Made by a program: the position numbers and the translations under genes
Shown: positions 14,237 to 37,700 of the stretch, in pieces
How the letters are laid out: each line of letters starts with the position of its first letter
Numbering within the stretch: the stretch's first letter is position 1
The notes under the pieces: generated by a model
The model's database searches: none
What the model was told of the DNA's origin: nothing
The model's input: only the letters and a program-made list of their open reading frames with translations
Assembly: GCF_001039355.2 (NCBI RefSeq)
Contig: NW_019775169.1
Location: forward strand, 261,730-321,729
DNA from: Lingula anatina
Taxonomy: Eukaryota; Brachiopoda; Lingulata; Lingulida; Lingulidae
DNA: 60,000 bases
Reading direction: 5' to 3'

Positions 14237-15110
14237 TCACCACTAATATATTTACGTGGACCTTTTGGACAATTTTTTAAAATTCCTATTGCAGAAATCT
14301 TCTATATACATTGGATGTCTTGTTTAATTTTTGATCAAGTAGTTTTCTTCTAAATGACTGTCCAGTCACTTAGTCCGCCATGTCCTTCTGTAAATTGCAG
14401 ACGGGAATGTGGACATCAGAAACTTTTATTTGAAGGGTATTATCGCTTTCTTAAGGTCTGCATTGGGAAACATAACAAATATTACAGGATATCCTGACAA
14501 AAATATGACAGTGTGCCAGAGGATTGCTACCTACTCTGCAAACCTCGTACCACCACCCTTACCCCTAACTAAAAAAAAAATGCTTAGGAACAGCATGTTG
14601 GATTGAACATGAAAATTGACTGTGTCACAAAAATCAATTTAGTGTTTCAAAACAAAAATATTTTAAAATAATTAAAATAAAATAATTTTAAAATAAACAT
14701 ACATACAAGTAAAAAATAATGATTTTCATTATAAACTGAAAAAAAATATCCCAAGGAAAAAAAGAATTTATATTGCGAAACAAAGGAGGTATGAAAGATG
14801 CCTAGACGAAATGTGTTTGTGTTAAAATTGCTTTTTATGTTTCTGGCGCATCACTGTGTTGTTGATTTGTTCTTTTTCTTCATGACCTGAAATGAAGATT
14901 TTGCTGGTTAGTTTTGTTTTGACATAGCATCCCATGTCTTGTGAATTTTATTAATTTTTTTACCCCCTATCAGATTTAAAAGAAAGAATTCGATCATAGG
15001 CCTACTTTTTTCATTTTTCATGCGAAGATTCTATAGGGACGAGTCTAGTCCGCCTGTACCACAGACATCTGCAAAATTAGGGCTCATTGCCTATGAAGCC
15101 ATCGTTCTAA
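14237..15110. other. Non-coding sequence
   Basis: AT-rich stretch between two MITEs. No credible ORF with splice or start context is seen. Confidence 0.5.
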
Positions 15111-15270
15111 ATAGATCAAACTCCCCGGGGATTCTCACTGAATGCAATAAGATTAACATATTTACACGCCTCCCACTGGCGTTGAGTACAATATGAGTAC
15201 ATATTGGAAACAAGGGGCGACGTGTTAATCTGATTGCATTCAATGTACCCACGGAGTTGGGTTGATCTAA
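15111..15270. repeat. MITE copy of the same family as 6847-7041
   Basis: Outer arms ATAGATCAAACTCCCCGG and the complement of ACGGAGTTGGGTTGATCTA. Inner arms GAATGCAATAAGATTAACA and GTTAATCTGATTGCATTC face each other. Same architecture as the copies at 32560 and 38598. Confidence 0.6.
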
Positions 15271-15655
15271 TAAAAATATTTTGGGTGCTGCTAATTAAGG
15301 AGATGCGCCCGTTCTTTCTGTCCCTCTGCTCTGCTTAGCTCCAACGCATCTAATTCAGTGTCAAATATGATCCGTAGCTGTTGTCCATGCGTTTTAAAGT
15401 GACCGCCCACTTTGTCAGAAAAGGTATATTTTATAAATCTTAAATTACTTGTGGCATTTTACAGAAAATCTTATTGTAACAAAACTTGGCAGATAAAAAT
15501 CTATATCACAAAACCTAAATAAAAAGCTCCAAAAGCTTTTTATGTCGAAAAGTCCATTTTTTTAAAGTCCCGCAAGGACTTGTAATTTAAACTTGCATCA
15601 TTCAGACATTCAATGTTGAACGATGTTCTATACAATTTTAATTTTAGTCGTGTAC

Positions 15656-15899
15656 CAGTGGCGGATTTAGAGGGGGGGGGGGGGGGTCAGGGGAGTCCTG
15701 ACCCCCTTCAGTTTCTGAAAAATATATCACACCAATATTCCCCTCTTAAAATTAGAATTTTGACTAGCTAAATCATAGGTCTTAACCGTACCAAAGGGCA
15801 CTGTTTGCCCTCCAAAACACCAAGGGGGCGATGGTCGGCTTCGCATCCGAGACATGTCGTTCCAGAACCCTCCTTCAAATAATCCTGGATCCGCCCCTG
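15656..15899. mobile_element. MITE with CAGNGGCGGAT termini
   Basis: The left end CAGTGGCGGATTTAGAGG is matched by the complement of the right end (CAGGGGCGGATCCAGG). The left end runs into a G homopolymer (about 14 G). Termini of this type are common on hAT-like non-autonomous elements of marine invertebrates. I see no clean 8 bp target duplication, so the superfamily is uncertain. Confidence 0.6.
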
Positions 15900-17650
15900 T
15901 CTAATTATAATCAAGGTTAAAACCCGCCCCTGTGGACTTTACAGATTATTTTATAGCAATGTACAGGTATCTTACTAAAAGTGAATTCAATCTCAATTTT
16001 CCAGTTGTTACATCTTATCTTTTTCTTCTAAATGCATCAGAATTAAATGGTGTTTAAATTTCGTAAGTCGTTGAAAAAGCGCGGGAAAATTGCAAAATGT
16101 CCTGAAAAAAATAAGATATATGTTTGGTATTTATGTTTTGGATGAATAAAAAAAAAGATGAAACAAGGGAGTTAGGGAAAAGTCCCCCGGTACTTGGACA
16201 TAATAAACGAATTCGTTACTATGTCCAATACAAGTTATGCCTTATCACTGGATCAGACTGTAGGCCTATTCACGCTACACGCTATACACTTTAAGGCTTA
16301 ACTATTTATGGCATTTTTGCATCAAAAGTGTCCTTTGTGACTTATCAACGCGTGCCCGGCGTTTCTGTATAGTCCTTATGCTTCTACATGCAGTGCAGTT
16401 TTCTGTTTTGCGCTTAGTGTAGAGACCCTAGGTCGTTATCTAGAACGACATTCATTACCTGTTAACAACAACGGGTACGGCAGAGGCGATGTTATTTATG
16501 TTATACATGTAGTTGCATGAAAAATGTTGAAATGCAAGGTAAATTTATTTTGGTATATTACTAAAATCCTTATCATGTAGATTAAATAGAACATGGAACA
16601 TACTGAGTCGATGTGCGGCTGTCGCGGCTGTCACTTAGCTGCGCAGGCCGCGGCTGACGACGACAAGCCGACTGGCAAGTTAATTGGCGTTACATGCTAT
16701 GTGTAGCGGCAACATAACGATCAACTGTGAAACAATGAAACTTAACATGACGCCCTTCTGCAATAAGACGGGAACTTGTGACAGTGACACTGACAACGAT
16801 ACATGAATGCGCCAAATAGACCATGTCAGTAAAGGAAAAAGTCGGTTTAGGATAAGAACTGGTATGCGCTAATATTACATTCCACCCCTATCTTTCAATG
16901 ACCCTCCCCACTCGCTACGTAGATAAAAGATTTAATTTGACCAATGTACTTTATCGGTATCAAAAATGTTAAAGATGACTGTAAAGAGATAATTAAGATC
17001 GTTAATTAAGTAGAGAGGTGGCTGCAACTAAAATCAGTTATTTGATGCTTTAGACTTAACTTTTAGAGCTGTGATATGTCAATATATTTAAGAATTAGGT
17101 AGCAGTAGAGTGAATGTTCATTTCATAAATAAAGTCTTGATAAAAAGCAAAATTATTGCTCATGTTTATTTATTTATTTATTGTGGGGTTAGAGGGTCAA
17201 ATTGAGAAATAAAGCACAGCTGAAGAATGATATATTTTAGCATGGCTAAGAAGAATACAATTCTTCTAATTAACATACCATGCTTTGGTATAAGGAACAA
17301 ACTCTTTATTGTACTCAAGTAGTATTAAATAAGTGACCTAATATCAGTGGACTTGAGCACCTAGACAACAATACAGCTTAATGTTGTGTGCTACCTTTAA
17401 ACCAAGGTGACATCAACATTTTAACTATCTATTAAATCAATTTGAATGCTACCTGGATTTTGGACGTTAGCCATTAACCCCAGTCAGTAAACCTGTTACC
17501 TTCACTAGATGTCATCTAGCAGCTAGTGAATTGAGCAGTGGACAAGAGCCATTGTAAATTGGTTGTCAAGGTAAGTAGGAAGCTCTTCCTGGCAGCTAAT
17601 TGCCTCTTGACACATGCCAGCTGACAGCAATTAGCCCCATATGGCTTCTG
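15900..17650. other. Non-coding, contains a GC-rich CpG patch
   Basis: Mostly AT-rich. At 16610-16680 a short GC- and CpG-rich patch (GCGGCTGTCGCGGCTGTC) stands out. It could be a promoter, perhaps of an untranslated first exon of the ABC transporter gene downstream. That is inference only. Confidence 0.3.
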
Positions 17651-17651
17651 G

Positions 17652-17658
17652 TATATAA
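17652..17658 (+). promoter_or_regulatory. TATA box of the acidic-tail gene
   Basis: TATATAA inside GGTATATAAGG, 86 bp upstream of the ATG at 17738. Nearly the same box precedes the transposase gene at 52802. Confidence 0.65.
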
Positions 17659-17737
17659 GGAGACCAGCAGCCTCTGGACAGCATAACTCAACTTGCTTTG
17701 AGACAATCAACATTGAAGAACCCTTAAAGAGACTAGC

Positions 17738-18133
17738 ATGGCTTTTGATTCCACTACAGACCAAGTTCACTATGTGAATGAAGAACCTGAGACTGATATC
17801 CACACTGCCTACATCAAGATGCAGAGAGCTGTCCAGCATGCTGTGTTGCTGGAGAAATATGTAGCTGAGCTGAAGACACGCTACACCAGAGCAGTGAAAC
17901 AGGGGAGGAAAGTCCACCAGTACAAACTCCGCCTCATGATGGTCTCTGCTGATGGAGTGTGTAAGATGTTCCAAGAGTACTCTTTTCGCAAGGCAGCTGA
18001 AGTTGATATCATCCCAGATTATGACTCTGACGATGATGAAGATGATAATGTGTTTGATACCACTCAAGATTCCACCATGTTGTCTGATGTTGATGATGAA
18101 GAAGAAGAAGAAGAAGATATGCAAGATTGCTAA
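17738..18133 (+). CDS. Small intronless protein with acidic tail and histone-type mRNA 3' end
   Basis: 131 aa from ATG 17738, single exon, TATA box 86 bp upstream. Residues about 20-85 are helical and basic (AYIKMQRAVQHAVLLEKYVA, KQGRKVHQYKLRLMM), then MVSADGVCKMFQEYSFRKA. From about residue 92 the chain is strongly acidic (DYDSDDDEDD, DDEEEEEEDM), like tails of histone chaperones and other nuclear proteins. The mRNA would end at a histone-type stem-loop 25 bases after the stop (18158-18173), which suggests S-phase-limited expression; a backup AATAAA lies near 18264. I recall similar uncharacterised proteins in marine invertebrates but cannot name the family. A 207-codon antisense ORF over the same bases is a shadow: it reads the acidic codons in reverse and lacks the TATA and 3' context. 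It may lie in an untranslated-leader intron of the ABC gene. Confidence 0.8.
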   Translation: MAFDSTTDQVHYVNEEPETDIHTAYIKMQRAVQHAVLLEKYVAELKTRYTRAVKQGRKVHQYKLRLMMVSADGVCKMFQEYSFRKAAEVDIIPDYDSDDDEDDNVFDTTQDSTMLSDVDDEEEEEEDMQDC

Positions 18134-18157
18134 AACCATCTAGATAGTCTTTCAAAA

Positions 18158-18173
18158 AGCCCTTTTCAGGGCT
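18158..18173 (+). terminator. Histone-type 3' stem-loop
   Basis: AGCCCT-TTTC-AGGGCT: six perfect base pairs and a four-base loop, the geometry and loop (UUUC) of replication-dependent histone mRNA 3' ends. The sequence CAAAGGG downstream could act as the purine-rich downstream element. An AATAAA near 18264 offers an alternative end. Confidence 0.75.
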
Positions 18174-18578
18174 ACTTTTCAAAGGGTCCTGGTTGGGATC
18201 CACACATCTTCCCAGAAAAGCTATACCTCAATGTTATATTTGTTCATTTTTTTTTTCTTGAAAATAAAACTTTTATATTCCAGTCATTTTAGTTTCTGAC
18301 ATTACAGAGTTAGGATTTAGCATGAGAATACTGCTACAACTTACTTCACTGAACATATTAAAGTTATTATGCAAAGAAAGTGATAACTGAAAAGGGAGTA
18401 AATGTGCTGAAATGTATAGTAAGTTCTTGAGAAAATAAAAACATAAAAGGAAGTGAATGTGTTGGAATTTACAATAAGTATTTCTGACAACTATCTGTGC
18501 AGTGATCAACAGAATCAGTATGTTTTAATCATGCTGAATGAATTGGGCCTAACAAGTACTTTTTCCTTGTATTTTCAG

Positions 18579-18639
18579 ATACCTCCAAGTATTGACTGAA
18601 AAGAAATGTCTGAAATACATTGAGGGATCAAGCTGAGAG
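18579..18639 (+). other. Possible untranslated leader exon of the ABC transporter gene
   Basis: Preceded by a good acceptor (CCTTGTATTTTCAG) and followed by GAGAG/GTATAATT. The next acceptor (TATTTTTCAG, ending 18962) leads into the ABCC10 start exon. It has no open frame to the ATG. The rest of 18174-18962 shows nothing else. Confidence 0.35.
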
Positions 18640-18978
18640 GTATAATTGTATTAAGCTTCTACTGTGTAGTTCAATTTATTTTTCTATTATTGATTAGTTA
18701 ATATAGTTTTTCATTTTGTTATTTTTTTTTCTATTGTGTGCATTTATAATTAGGTTGAGTGGTAAAAATTAATATCTTTTAAAATATGCTCAATTATTTT
18801 GTCAGTGTCACATCATACAAATAAATCAAATTTTGCTGTCATATTGTTACTTAATTGTCATAAAATATTCTTATATTAACTTATTTTTTTCCTGTTATGT
18901 ATCGCTACGGTATAAGTTTGGTCACATGGGCATGTCAGGTTTTGTCAATTTTTATTTTTCAGAGAAAGTGTGAAAACC

Positions 18979-30433
<11,455 letters not shown>

Positions 30434-31730
30434 AAAGTGGTTAAATTAAAAATACACAACTGTTGTATATCAAGGGTTATGTGGTACATATTAAACTCCT
30501 AATTATATGATGTCAAATATCAGTGCAATCTATTACATTACTTGGGTATAATTAAAATTTTTTTTTATAAGGCCCATTAAAAGAAAGCTACATTGATATA
30601 AAAGTGTTGCCAATGCATAATATTGTTGATATGACCATACCTGTAATGGCATTTATAGATAAAAAGAACAGAAAATTATTTATTTTGTCAGAAATTTGGA
30701 TATTATTTTTAAAAGAAAATGTGACATTTCATTTTTCTTATAATTTATTTTCTTTTTTATATGAGGAGAAATTAATTTATTAATAAGGTGTCACTATATT
30801 GTTTGAGATTTTGATGAAATACAAATGTGTTCATTTAGCCATAGACATAATTTTGATGAAAACAGAACTTTTTATTTATTTATTTATCTATTTTTTGCCT
30901 TCATTTTTCCTTTAAATGATAAAGTGAAATCCATATTTGCGAATACACTGCATGTGGACAATGCACTGGCAGATCTACAAAGCCAAGACTAAATAATCTG
31001 TTCCTCACTTAACCTGATTATCTCCCACTGGTTTTTTAACATTAAAATGTTGAAAGATACTGTAGTTTACAGTAGAAGTAATATCTTATTTTATGATTAC
31101 CAATAAAGCATTTATTAACAGCATTTGCTGAATAGTCATGTTGTTTCGTCACTTTTTATATAACTCTTAGCTGTAACTAAATATTGGAAAGCATTAATTC
31201 CTTTAAATTGTATGCTTCTTTTGCTCAAATTATGATATGTAGGAAAATATTTTACTTTAAAAGAGAGGGCTCAGTGTATCTGTCAAAGAAAATGGCATGA
31301 TACAATCAGAATTGCTTACATTTTAAAGAAAGAGAAAAATGGATTCAGGCTATTAAACATTAACCAAGGTGTATTATTAGTTCGTTTGTTGATTTATATT
31401 GAAGAAGTTGGGGGCGTGTCCATACACAAACAGATATAAGATTCATTTTGCACTTACAACTTAAACAAGATTATTGAATTTAGTCAAAAATGTATTTTTG
31501 AACGAGTCATGCAAATCTTGATACTATTAAAATATAAAATCCGCACACTACTCGTATAGTCTATCTTTTGCATGATCGTAACTAAAACCATAAATTATTG
31601 ATGCATCGCGACCTGCCACATCACCTGAAGGAAGTGACGTACATGGCGCGGAGTTGAGTTAAGATCTAAACTTCGAAGGGAACTCCCCTAACTTATAGGA
31701 CTTTTACCTGTTGATTTGAGAGAGAACACG
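30434..31730. other. ABCC10 3' UTR and SLC25A21 promoter region
   Basis: AT-rich 3' UTR with a likely poly(A) signal AATAAA near 31104. The 5' leader of the next gene probably begins near 31600-31690. There GGAAGTGACGTACATGGCGC (about 31631) resembles ETS/CRE-type sites often found before genes for mitochondrial proteins (inference). Confidence 0.45.
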
Positions 31731-34700
31731 ATGACGGGAAGAGAGAGAACTCACGGCCAGGTTAAACTGGGGGCCATGGAGTTTTTTGCCGGTGGCTGTG
31801 CAGGTACGACGAAGACGTTTATAAATGTCGAAGTTGATTCGGTTGCCCTTGGAAGCTATTTATATGTTTGAGGAGAGAGCTCAAGAATAATGCTAGCTAC
31901 TTATGTGTTTGTTGAGAGGTTAATTAGGGAATACCTTTTGCGTTCCGCGTGATTGGCCTTATTTTTCTAACGTGATACGTTTTTTTGAGCCCATTTTTTT
32001 TGCGTGAAACGTGATTCAAGAATTCATGGTGATTGGCCTGAATATATCTCGGTGATTGGTGATTGAGCTGTTTTAATCTTGGTGATTAAGGGGCGGTGTT
32101 CCGTACCCACTGTTGAGGCACTGAGATAAAGTTTTTCCTTAATTTCATTTTCATAATAAAAATAGCGCCAATGTTTTCACCAGCGCTAGATCAGAGGAGA
32201 TGACAATATTGTGGCATACATTGTGTGCAACGTACCCGAGCTGCCTCAGAACAAGTTGTACATAGTACTTTGAACAGCATGACATTTACGTTTTAGGCGG
32301 TGCGTTTTAGTTGAGAATGAGCAGCAGGTCTCGGAGGGAATTTTAGTAGTAATTGTAAATGTGTTGTAAGTGTAATTAGGTTGTAACAATGCAATGAATT
32401 ACGGTCTTACAAAAGTTTTTTTAATGGATAAGCAATAAAATGGTAATTTTGTGTAATTAACATGTTTAAAAAGTCTGTGGAAAACAACATACTGACTTTT
32501 AATGGGCGTGAAAGTTATCATATATTTCTTTTAAATCTTCTCTCTCTCTCTCTGCTCATCCCCAATGACATTATCGGTCACTGTGGGGACTTACTCCGAA
32601 TGCTATCAGATTAACTGAACGACACGCCTCTTCTTGGCATTGAGTAGAATACAGAAAAGCTGGTGATTATATGAGAACACGGGGAAACAAAAGATGTGTT
32701 AATCTGTTTAAGTGCTTGCATTCAGCAAGTGTCTCCATGTTAAGGTCCACTAAATGCATGTGATGAAATCACTCATTTACATATTATGTTTATAATTGTA
32801 ATCAGTCAGCATATTATCATTCACCTTACTTCAGTCTTGAATGAATATTTATCATCCTCTGTATAGGTATACCTGATAAGTAGAACTGATATAACTTAAA
32901 AGTAGAAGCCCTCAATTGTTATCTATTGCATTGCAATTAGTATTTAAATGAGTTGCTGCCACTGTGGCATGCAGATAGATTCTCTGGAGATAATGTGTAT
33001 AAAGGCTGAATGCTTGGACTTAAGAAAGGACTTTTAGACTTGGAACTGAATATGTGAGTCTGTGGTTATGTTCCCTCTCCCATGCATCAGCGACAGGTAA
33101 AATATTAGAAGAACCTGGGTAGGGTGGAACATGGACTCCTACATAATGGCGAGCTCGACCAGGGTCACTGCGGGGGAGGGATACAGCTATGGATCCAACT
33201 TTGAAGATGAGTATGTGTATGAAGATGATGACTGGGATTCTGAAAAGGACTATAATATTAACGGCAGACTGGTAGAATGCCTGTCCAAGCTAGCCGACTT
33301 GTTACAGAGACAGTATGGCAGTTTGCAGCAACAAAATAATGACATTACTGCAGAATCTGAAATGAAACCAGAAGAAGTTAAAGAAAGAAACCAATGCAAA
33401 GTAGATGAATTATTAGAAATGGAGAAGGGAACTAATGATGAGACACTGACTACAGCTAATGAAGATGAATGTATGAATCAGATGAAGTTTGTAAAGGAAC
33501 ATGATGTAGGTGAGGAAAATGATGGAAATGGACTCAGCAAGGACATGATGATTATAAATGAACAAGAGGTAGAAAAGGGAACCGCTTCGTGAAAGGGGAG
33601 AAATGTGAAGGGTATGTCGAGAAAGAACAAGAACAAGAGCTAGTATTGAAAACTGATGATGATGATGACGACAGATTAATTGAAAGAGAGAGTAGAATAG
33701 GTGAACTGAAGTATTATGAGAAACCTGATGTAGTGGAAAAGGCTTTAACAGATGATGTAAAGAATACGGATGAAGGACTTGATGATGATGATGATGACCC
33801 AGAGTATGTGGAGAAACATGGTGTAGATGAAAAGGCTGTAACGGATTATGTAAAGAATGCTGATGAAGGACTTAATGATAAACCGATGGAAATGGATTTT
33901 TCTGAATTCAAAGACACAGACAGAGACAAACTTATTGAAGTAGAGGTGAAACAAAGTGCAGGTGAGGAGGAAGTTAAAATTGAAGAGAATGAAGAACAAA
34001 GTGCAAGTGAGGAGGTACTTAAAGTTGTAGAGAATGAAGACAAACAAGGTTCAGACACAGAAAATGTTTATGAGAATGCAAAAGAATGGACAGATGTAAA
34101 ATGGGAATTTCACAGAGAGAGCAAAAAGGTGCAGAGAAAGTTTATGGCAAAGAAACTAAAATGGACACTTCTTCCACACTGCAAATTAAGATATGATTTT
34201 TTTTTAAATGAATATTAAGTTAAAGGATGATACATTTGTCTGAGTTGTACTGTAGGTTTGAAAAAAAAAAGGAGATATATTAGATTTTTAGATATTTGCC
34301 ATTCGGCTCAGTATTTGATATTCTTGTTTCAATGTTTTAAGTAAAATTCCACCAAATGTTTCATAACTTAAATATTTGAAAATAATAAAATTTAAATGTG
34401 CTTACAACTTAGGTTAAAACTGAATTATATAGAATAATGGCAATATGTTTTTTTTTTTTTTTTTTTTTTTTTTATTAATGGTAATTTCTAACATGTAGGG
34501 AAATTTCCAATATATACATTTCTGTGTCATGGAAGAAAGAAAATAGTTTAATGATATATCTGATATTAAATTGTTTAATTGAGGAGATTTTAAATGTACA
34601 GTCCATTAGAAAGCTGTTTGAACAATCTGTATTACAACTGGACATTTATCTCTGTCAAAATATTTTGGCAGCATGAAAATTCAAATTTAATTTCATTTGA

Positions 34701-37700
34701 ATAATGACGTCTTTGTACAGCAATGGATTAGACAATGAACTGAATTAATTACAATTGTTAGTTAAAGAAATGATATTTGACAGAATTATATATGGATTTT
34801 TTTTGTGTAATTGAATCATGATAGAGATATTTTGCATAAGTGTTTAGCTGTTTAAATTTTATCTTTGTGCATTCTGTGGAATCTTTATTTCAAAAAATTA
34901 TGTAACCATAATTTTTTTTGTGGGAAAAGAAGGAATATGTTAAGGTCCACTAAATGCATGTGATGAAATCACTCATTTACATATTATGTTTATAATTGTA
35001 ATCAGTCAGCATATTATCATTCACCTTACTTCAGTCTTGAATGAATATTTATCATCCTCTGTATAGGTATACCTGATAAGTAGAACTGATATAACTTAAA
35101 AGTAGAAGCCCTCAATTGTTATCTATTGCATTGCAATTAGTATTTAAATGAGTTGCTGCCACTGTGGCATGCAGATAGATTCTCTGGAGATAATGTGTAT
35201 AAAGGCTGAATGCTTGGACTTAAGAAAGGACTTTTAGACTTGGAACTGAATATGTGAGTCTGTGGTTATGTTCCCTCTCCCATGCATCAGCGACAGGTAA
35301 AATATTAGAAGAACCTGGGTAGGGTGGAACATGGACTCCTACATCCATGGAGTTGAATCCATCTATGTTGACCATTACTGTAAATGGAAAGGAGCCCTCT
35401 CTTTCTACCTCCCTCCCCCCATCATTAAACTTCAATGGTGTGCAGATCACGTTTGACTAAGGTACGTAATGGCTCGATCTTTTCAATGGGGAAAATAAGT
35501 TTTACAGATACTGTATTTTTAAGTCATTTCTGAAAATTAAGACATTGTTAAAATTTGAAAAAGTCATTAAATTATAATTCAAGCTACTTCTTTCAAAGGT
35601 TTTTAACAGGTGTAGAATTTATTAGTTTCTACCAAGTATGCTAGATCAAAGTCCATGTCGATATTGTCATTGCAGATATATGTGATTTTGCATTGAAAAT
35701 TTATGGTTAGTAAATTTATTGAAGCTGTTAAGTAGTTTGCACAGAACAATAGCAAATATTTGACGTCTTGGATACAATATGAATTTTATGTATAGAAATG
35801 AATTCGTGCTGTGAATTTTTGATTGGAGTATATACTGTAATTTTGGGACTTTGAAATAATTTGCTGTCAGTCTTAATAATATGATACAGAATTTTGGTTT
35901 TATTAAGATTTTCAATAGTTAGTTAAATTGATTTACAATGCCGAACATATACAAATATAATACAATAATGTGAATATATAAGTAACGGCCCAGCCTTATG
36001 GGCTTACAAAGTCACCGGTTATCAAACATTAATTATATAGCATCTTCTTTCTGACCTGAAAGCAGTTAAAGAGAAACCTCACTGTGCTTCTATAAAAGTC
36101 TGTAAAAAGCACTTGAGGTCTCTCTTTAACCTCCTCCAGGTCATGAAAGATAAGATTACCCATTTTTACTTTTTCACACCCTTTTTTCCTTAAATTTTTA
36201 TAAATTGGACAATCAAATAAAAAATGATACTCATCTTCTACTTTTTTATCGTTACAGAGAATACAGAGTCTATCTTCCAATTTTTTGTTAACAAAGCGGC
36301 CTGTTTCTACATAAAATGGAAGAACTCCTGATCTGAACTGGGCCATGATCAATCTTTCTGCAGCTTTTAGGTTATAATTAACATAATTTTTCACTAGAGT
36401 TTTCTTTAAGTTTTCTATAGACCCTTAATTTGGACTTTTTTAACACGGCTTCCTTCCATACTCTCTCTTGCAGTTTAAATAATATATTCTTTATAATGCC
36501 AACATCACAAGAAACTAAATCATTAAACAAATGCTCCATTTCACAAACAGCTAAAACTTGAGAGACCTGAGCACACCAATTAATGTTACCCTCTTTTGCC
36601 AAGTCATAATCTCTAAGAAAAATTTGTTTTGTGATCCTATCATCACTCATGTTCAAAAGTCTGTTCCACAATCTTATAGGGTGCAACCATCTTTTATACT
36701 TAGTATTCATCCAACCTATATCTCCTTCTATGGCCAGAAGAGGAGTAAATCTGTGCACCCCAAGAAATACCCTGGCGGTTCTAAACTGGATTTTATCTAG
36801 CTGCTTATAGTCATTAATATCCCCAAACACCTGCTGCATATTTAACTACCACAAGGGACCAACACAAGAATCAAAAAGCTTTGTGTATGTGGAGTACCCC
36901 ATGTATCCTTGATGTTTATACTTAGCTGTAATGGAACCCAGTGCCCAACCTGCAGCATGAGACATCACATCTGCATTCGTACTATAATTAAATGTATCTG
37001 CTAAGGTAACTCCAAGATATTTATTAGACTTTTCATAATCAAGTGGAATACGGAGCTGAGGTTGACTTCTCATCCCATTGCTTGTGTCTGTCTGGTTTCC
37101 AATCAGGTTTGCTAGTCTCTCGTTCAGATCATCCCCAGTCTGCAATCTGGCCTCCGTGTCTCTGCTCTGTGCCTGTAGAAGCTCGGTGTTGGGACCTCCT
37201 CTCCTTCCGTTATTGTCCTCAATAGCTGCCTCCAGCAACCTCCTCTCCGCCAGGAGTTGAATATTAAGAGCTCCTATATCATCTGCCTTCAACAACTTTA
37301 AGGCTCTCTCGGAGGTAAAGCCATTTTGGGCTAGTATGGCTTTTGTTGACTCCCCCAGGCCGTATTTCCTCCGACGTTTCTGTTGTTTGGTTTACGTTCC
37401 ATATTTGCCGCTTTCCTCTTCCAATACTCCCGGGGCCACTGCCTGTGCTATATTCATTAAATATGTATCCCAGGATATATCGTCTACTCTGGACCTACTA
37501 GTACTGTTGCTCATATCATTCACCGTTGATCACAAAAGTCTATTACTGCTTCGCTATACTCATGCTTAACCTCTTGCCGCTGCTTCGCAAATGCCGTTTA
37601 AACCTGTTTAAACCTGGTGCTGTGATCACTAACCACCACTGCGCATTTCAGCCCGCGTATCGGTATAGAGATTGTGGCGCCACCTGCCCAATGCCCGGAT

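Larger units (their letters stand above)
32738..35343 (+). mobile_element. Young non-autonomous LTR retrotransposon (2606 bp)
   Basis: Two direct LTRs of 406 bp (32738-33143 and 34938-35343), exactly 2200 bases apart, identical as far as I can compare by eye. Each begins TG (TGTTAAGGTCCAC) and ends CA (CTCCTACA). A 4 bp target duplication TCCA flanks the element (32734-32737 and 35344-35347). A polypurine tract GGGAAAAGAAGGAATA abuts the 3' LTR. A candidate primer-binding site, TGGCGAGCTCGACC, starts at 33147, three bases after the 5' LTR. A TATAAAG at 32998 could be the LTR promoter. There is no reverse transcriptase, integrase or protease, so it must be mobilised in trans. LTR identity means insertion is very recent; a 31-base T-rich tract lies at about 34447-34473. 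Confidence 0.9.
32560..35385. repeat. MITE copy split by the LTR element
   Basis: Left part is about 32560-32737 and right part about 35344-35385. Together they match the family of 38598-38823: inner arms CAGATTAACTGAACGACACG and GATGTGTTAATCTG, outer arm ending GTTGAATCCATCTATGTT. The LTR element inserted at the TCCA in its right arm, so the MITE is older. Confidence 0.65.

Noticed and set aside
17516-18139. 207-codon minus-strand ORF
   Set aside because: Antisense of the acidic-tail gene. Its residues come from reversed acidic codons and flanking sequence, and the TATA box and stem-loop support the plus strand.
18970-18978. Start of ABCC10 at GTG 18970
   Set aside because: GTG is not a usual start here; ATG 18979 is in frame, just after a 5' UTR acceptor, and fits the family.
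33745-34058. Minus-strand ORFs rich in Phe/Ile/Leu/Ser over the LTR-element ORF2
   Set aside because: They are reverse reading of Asp/Glu/Lys codons.
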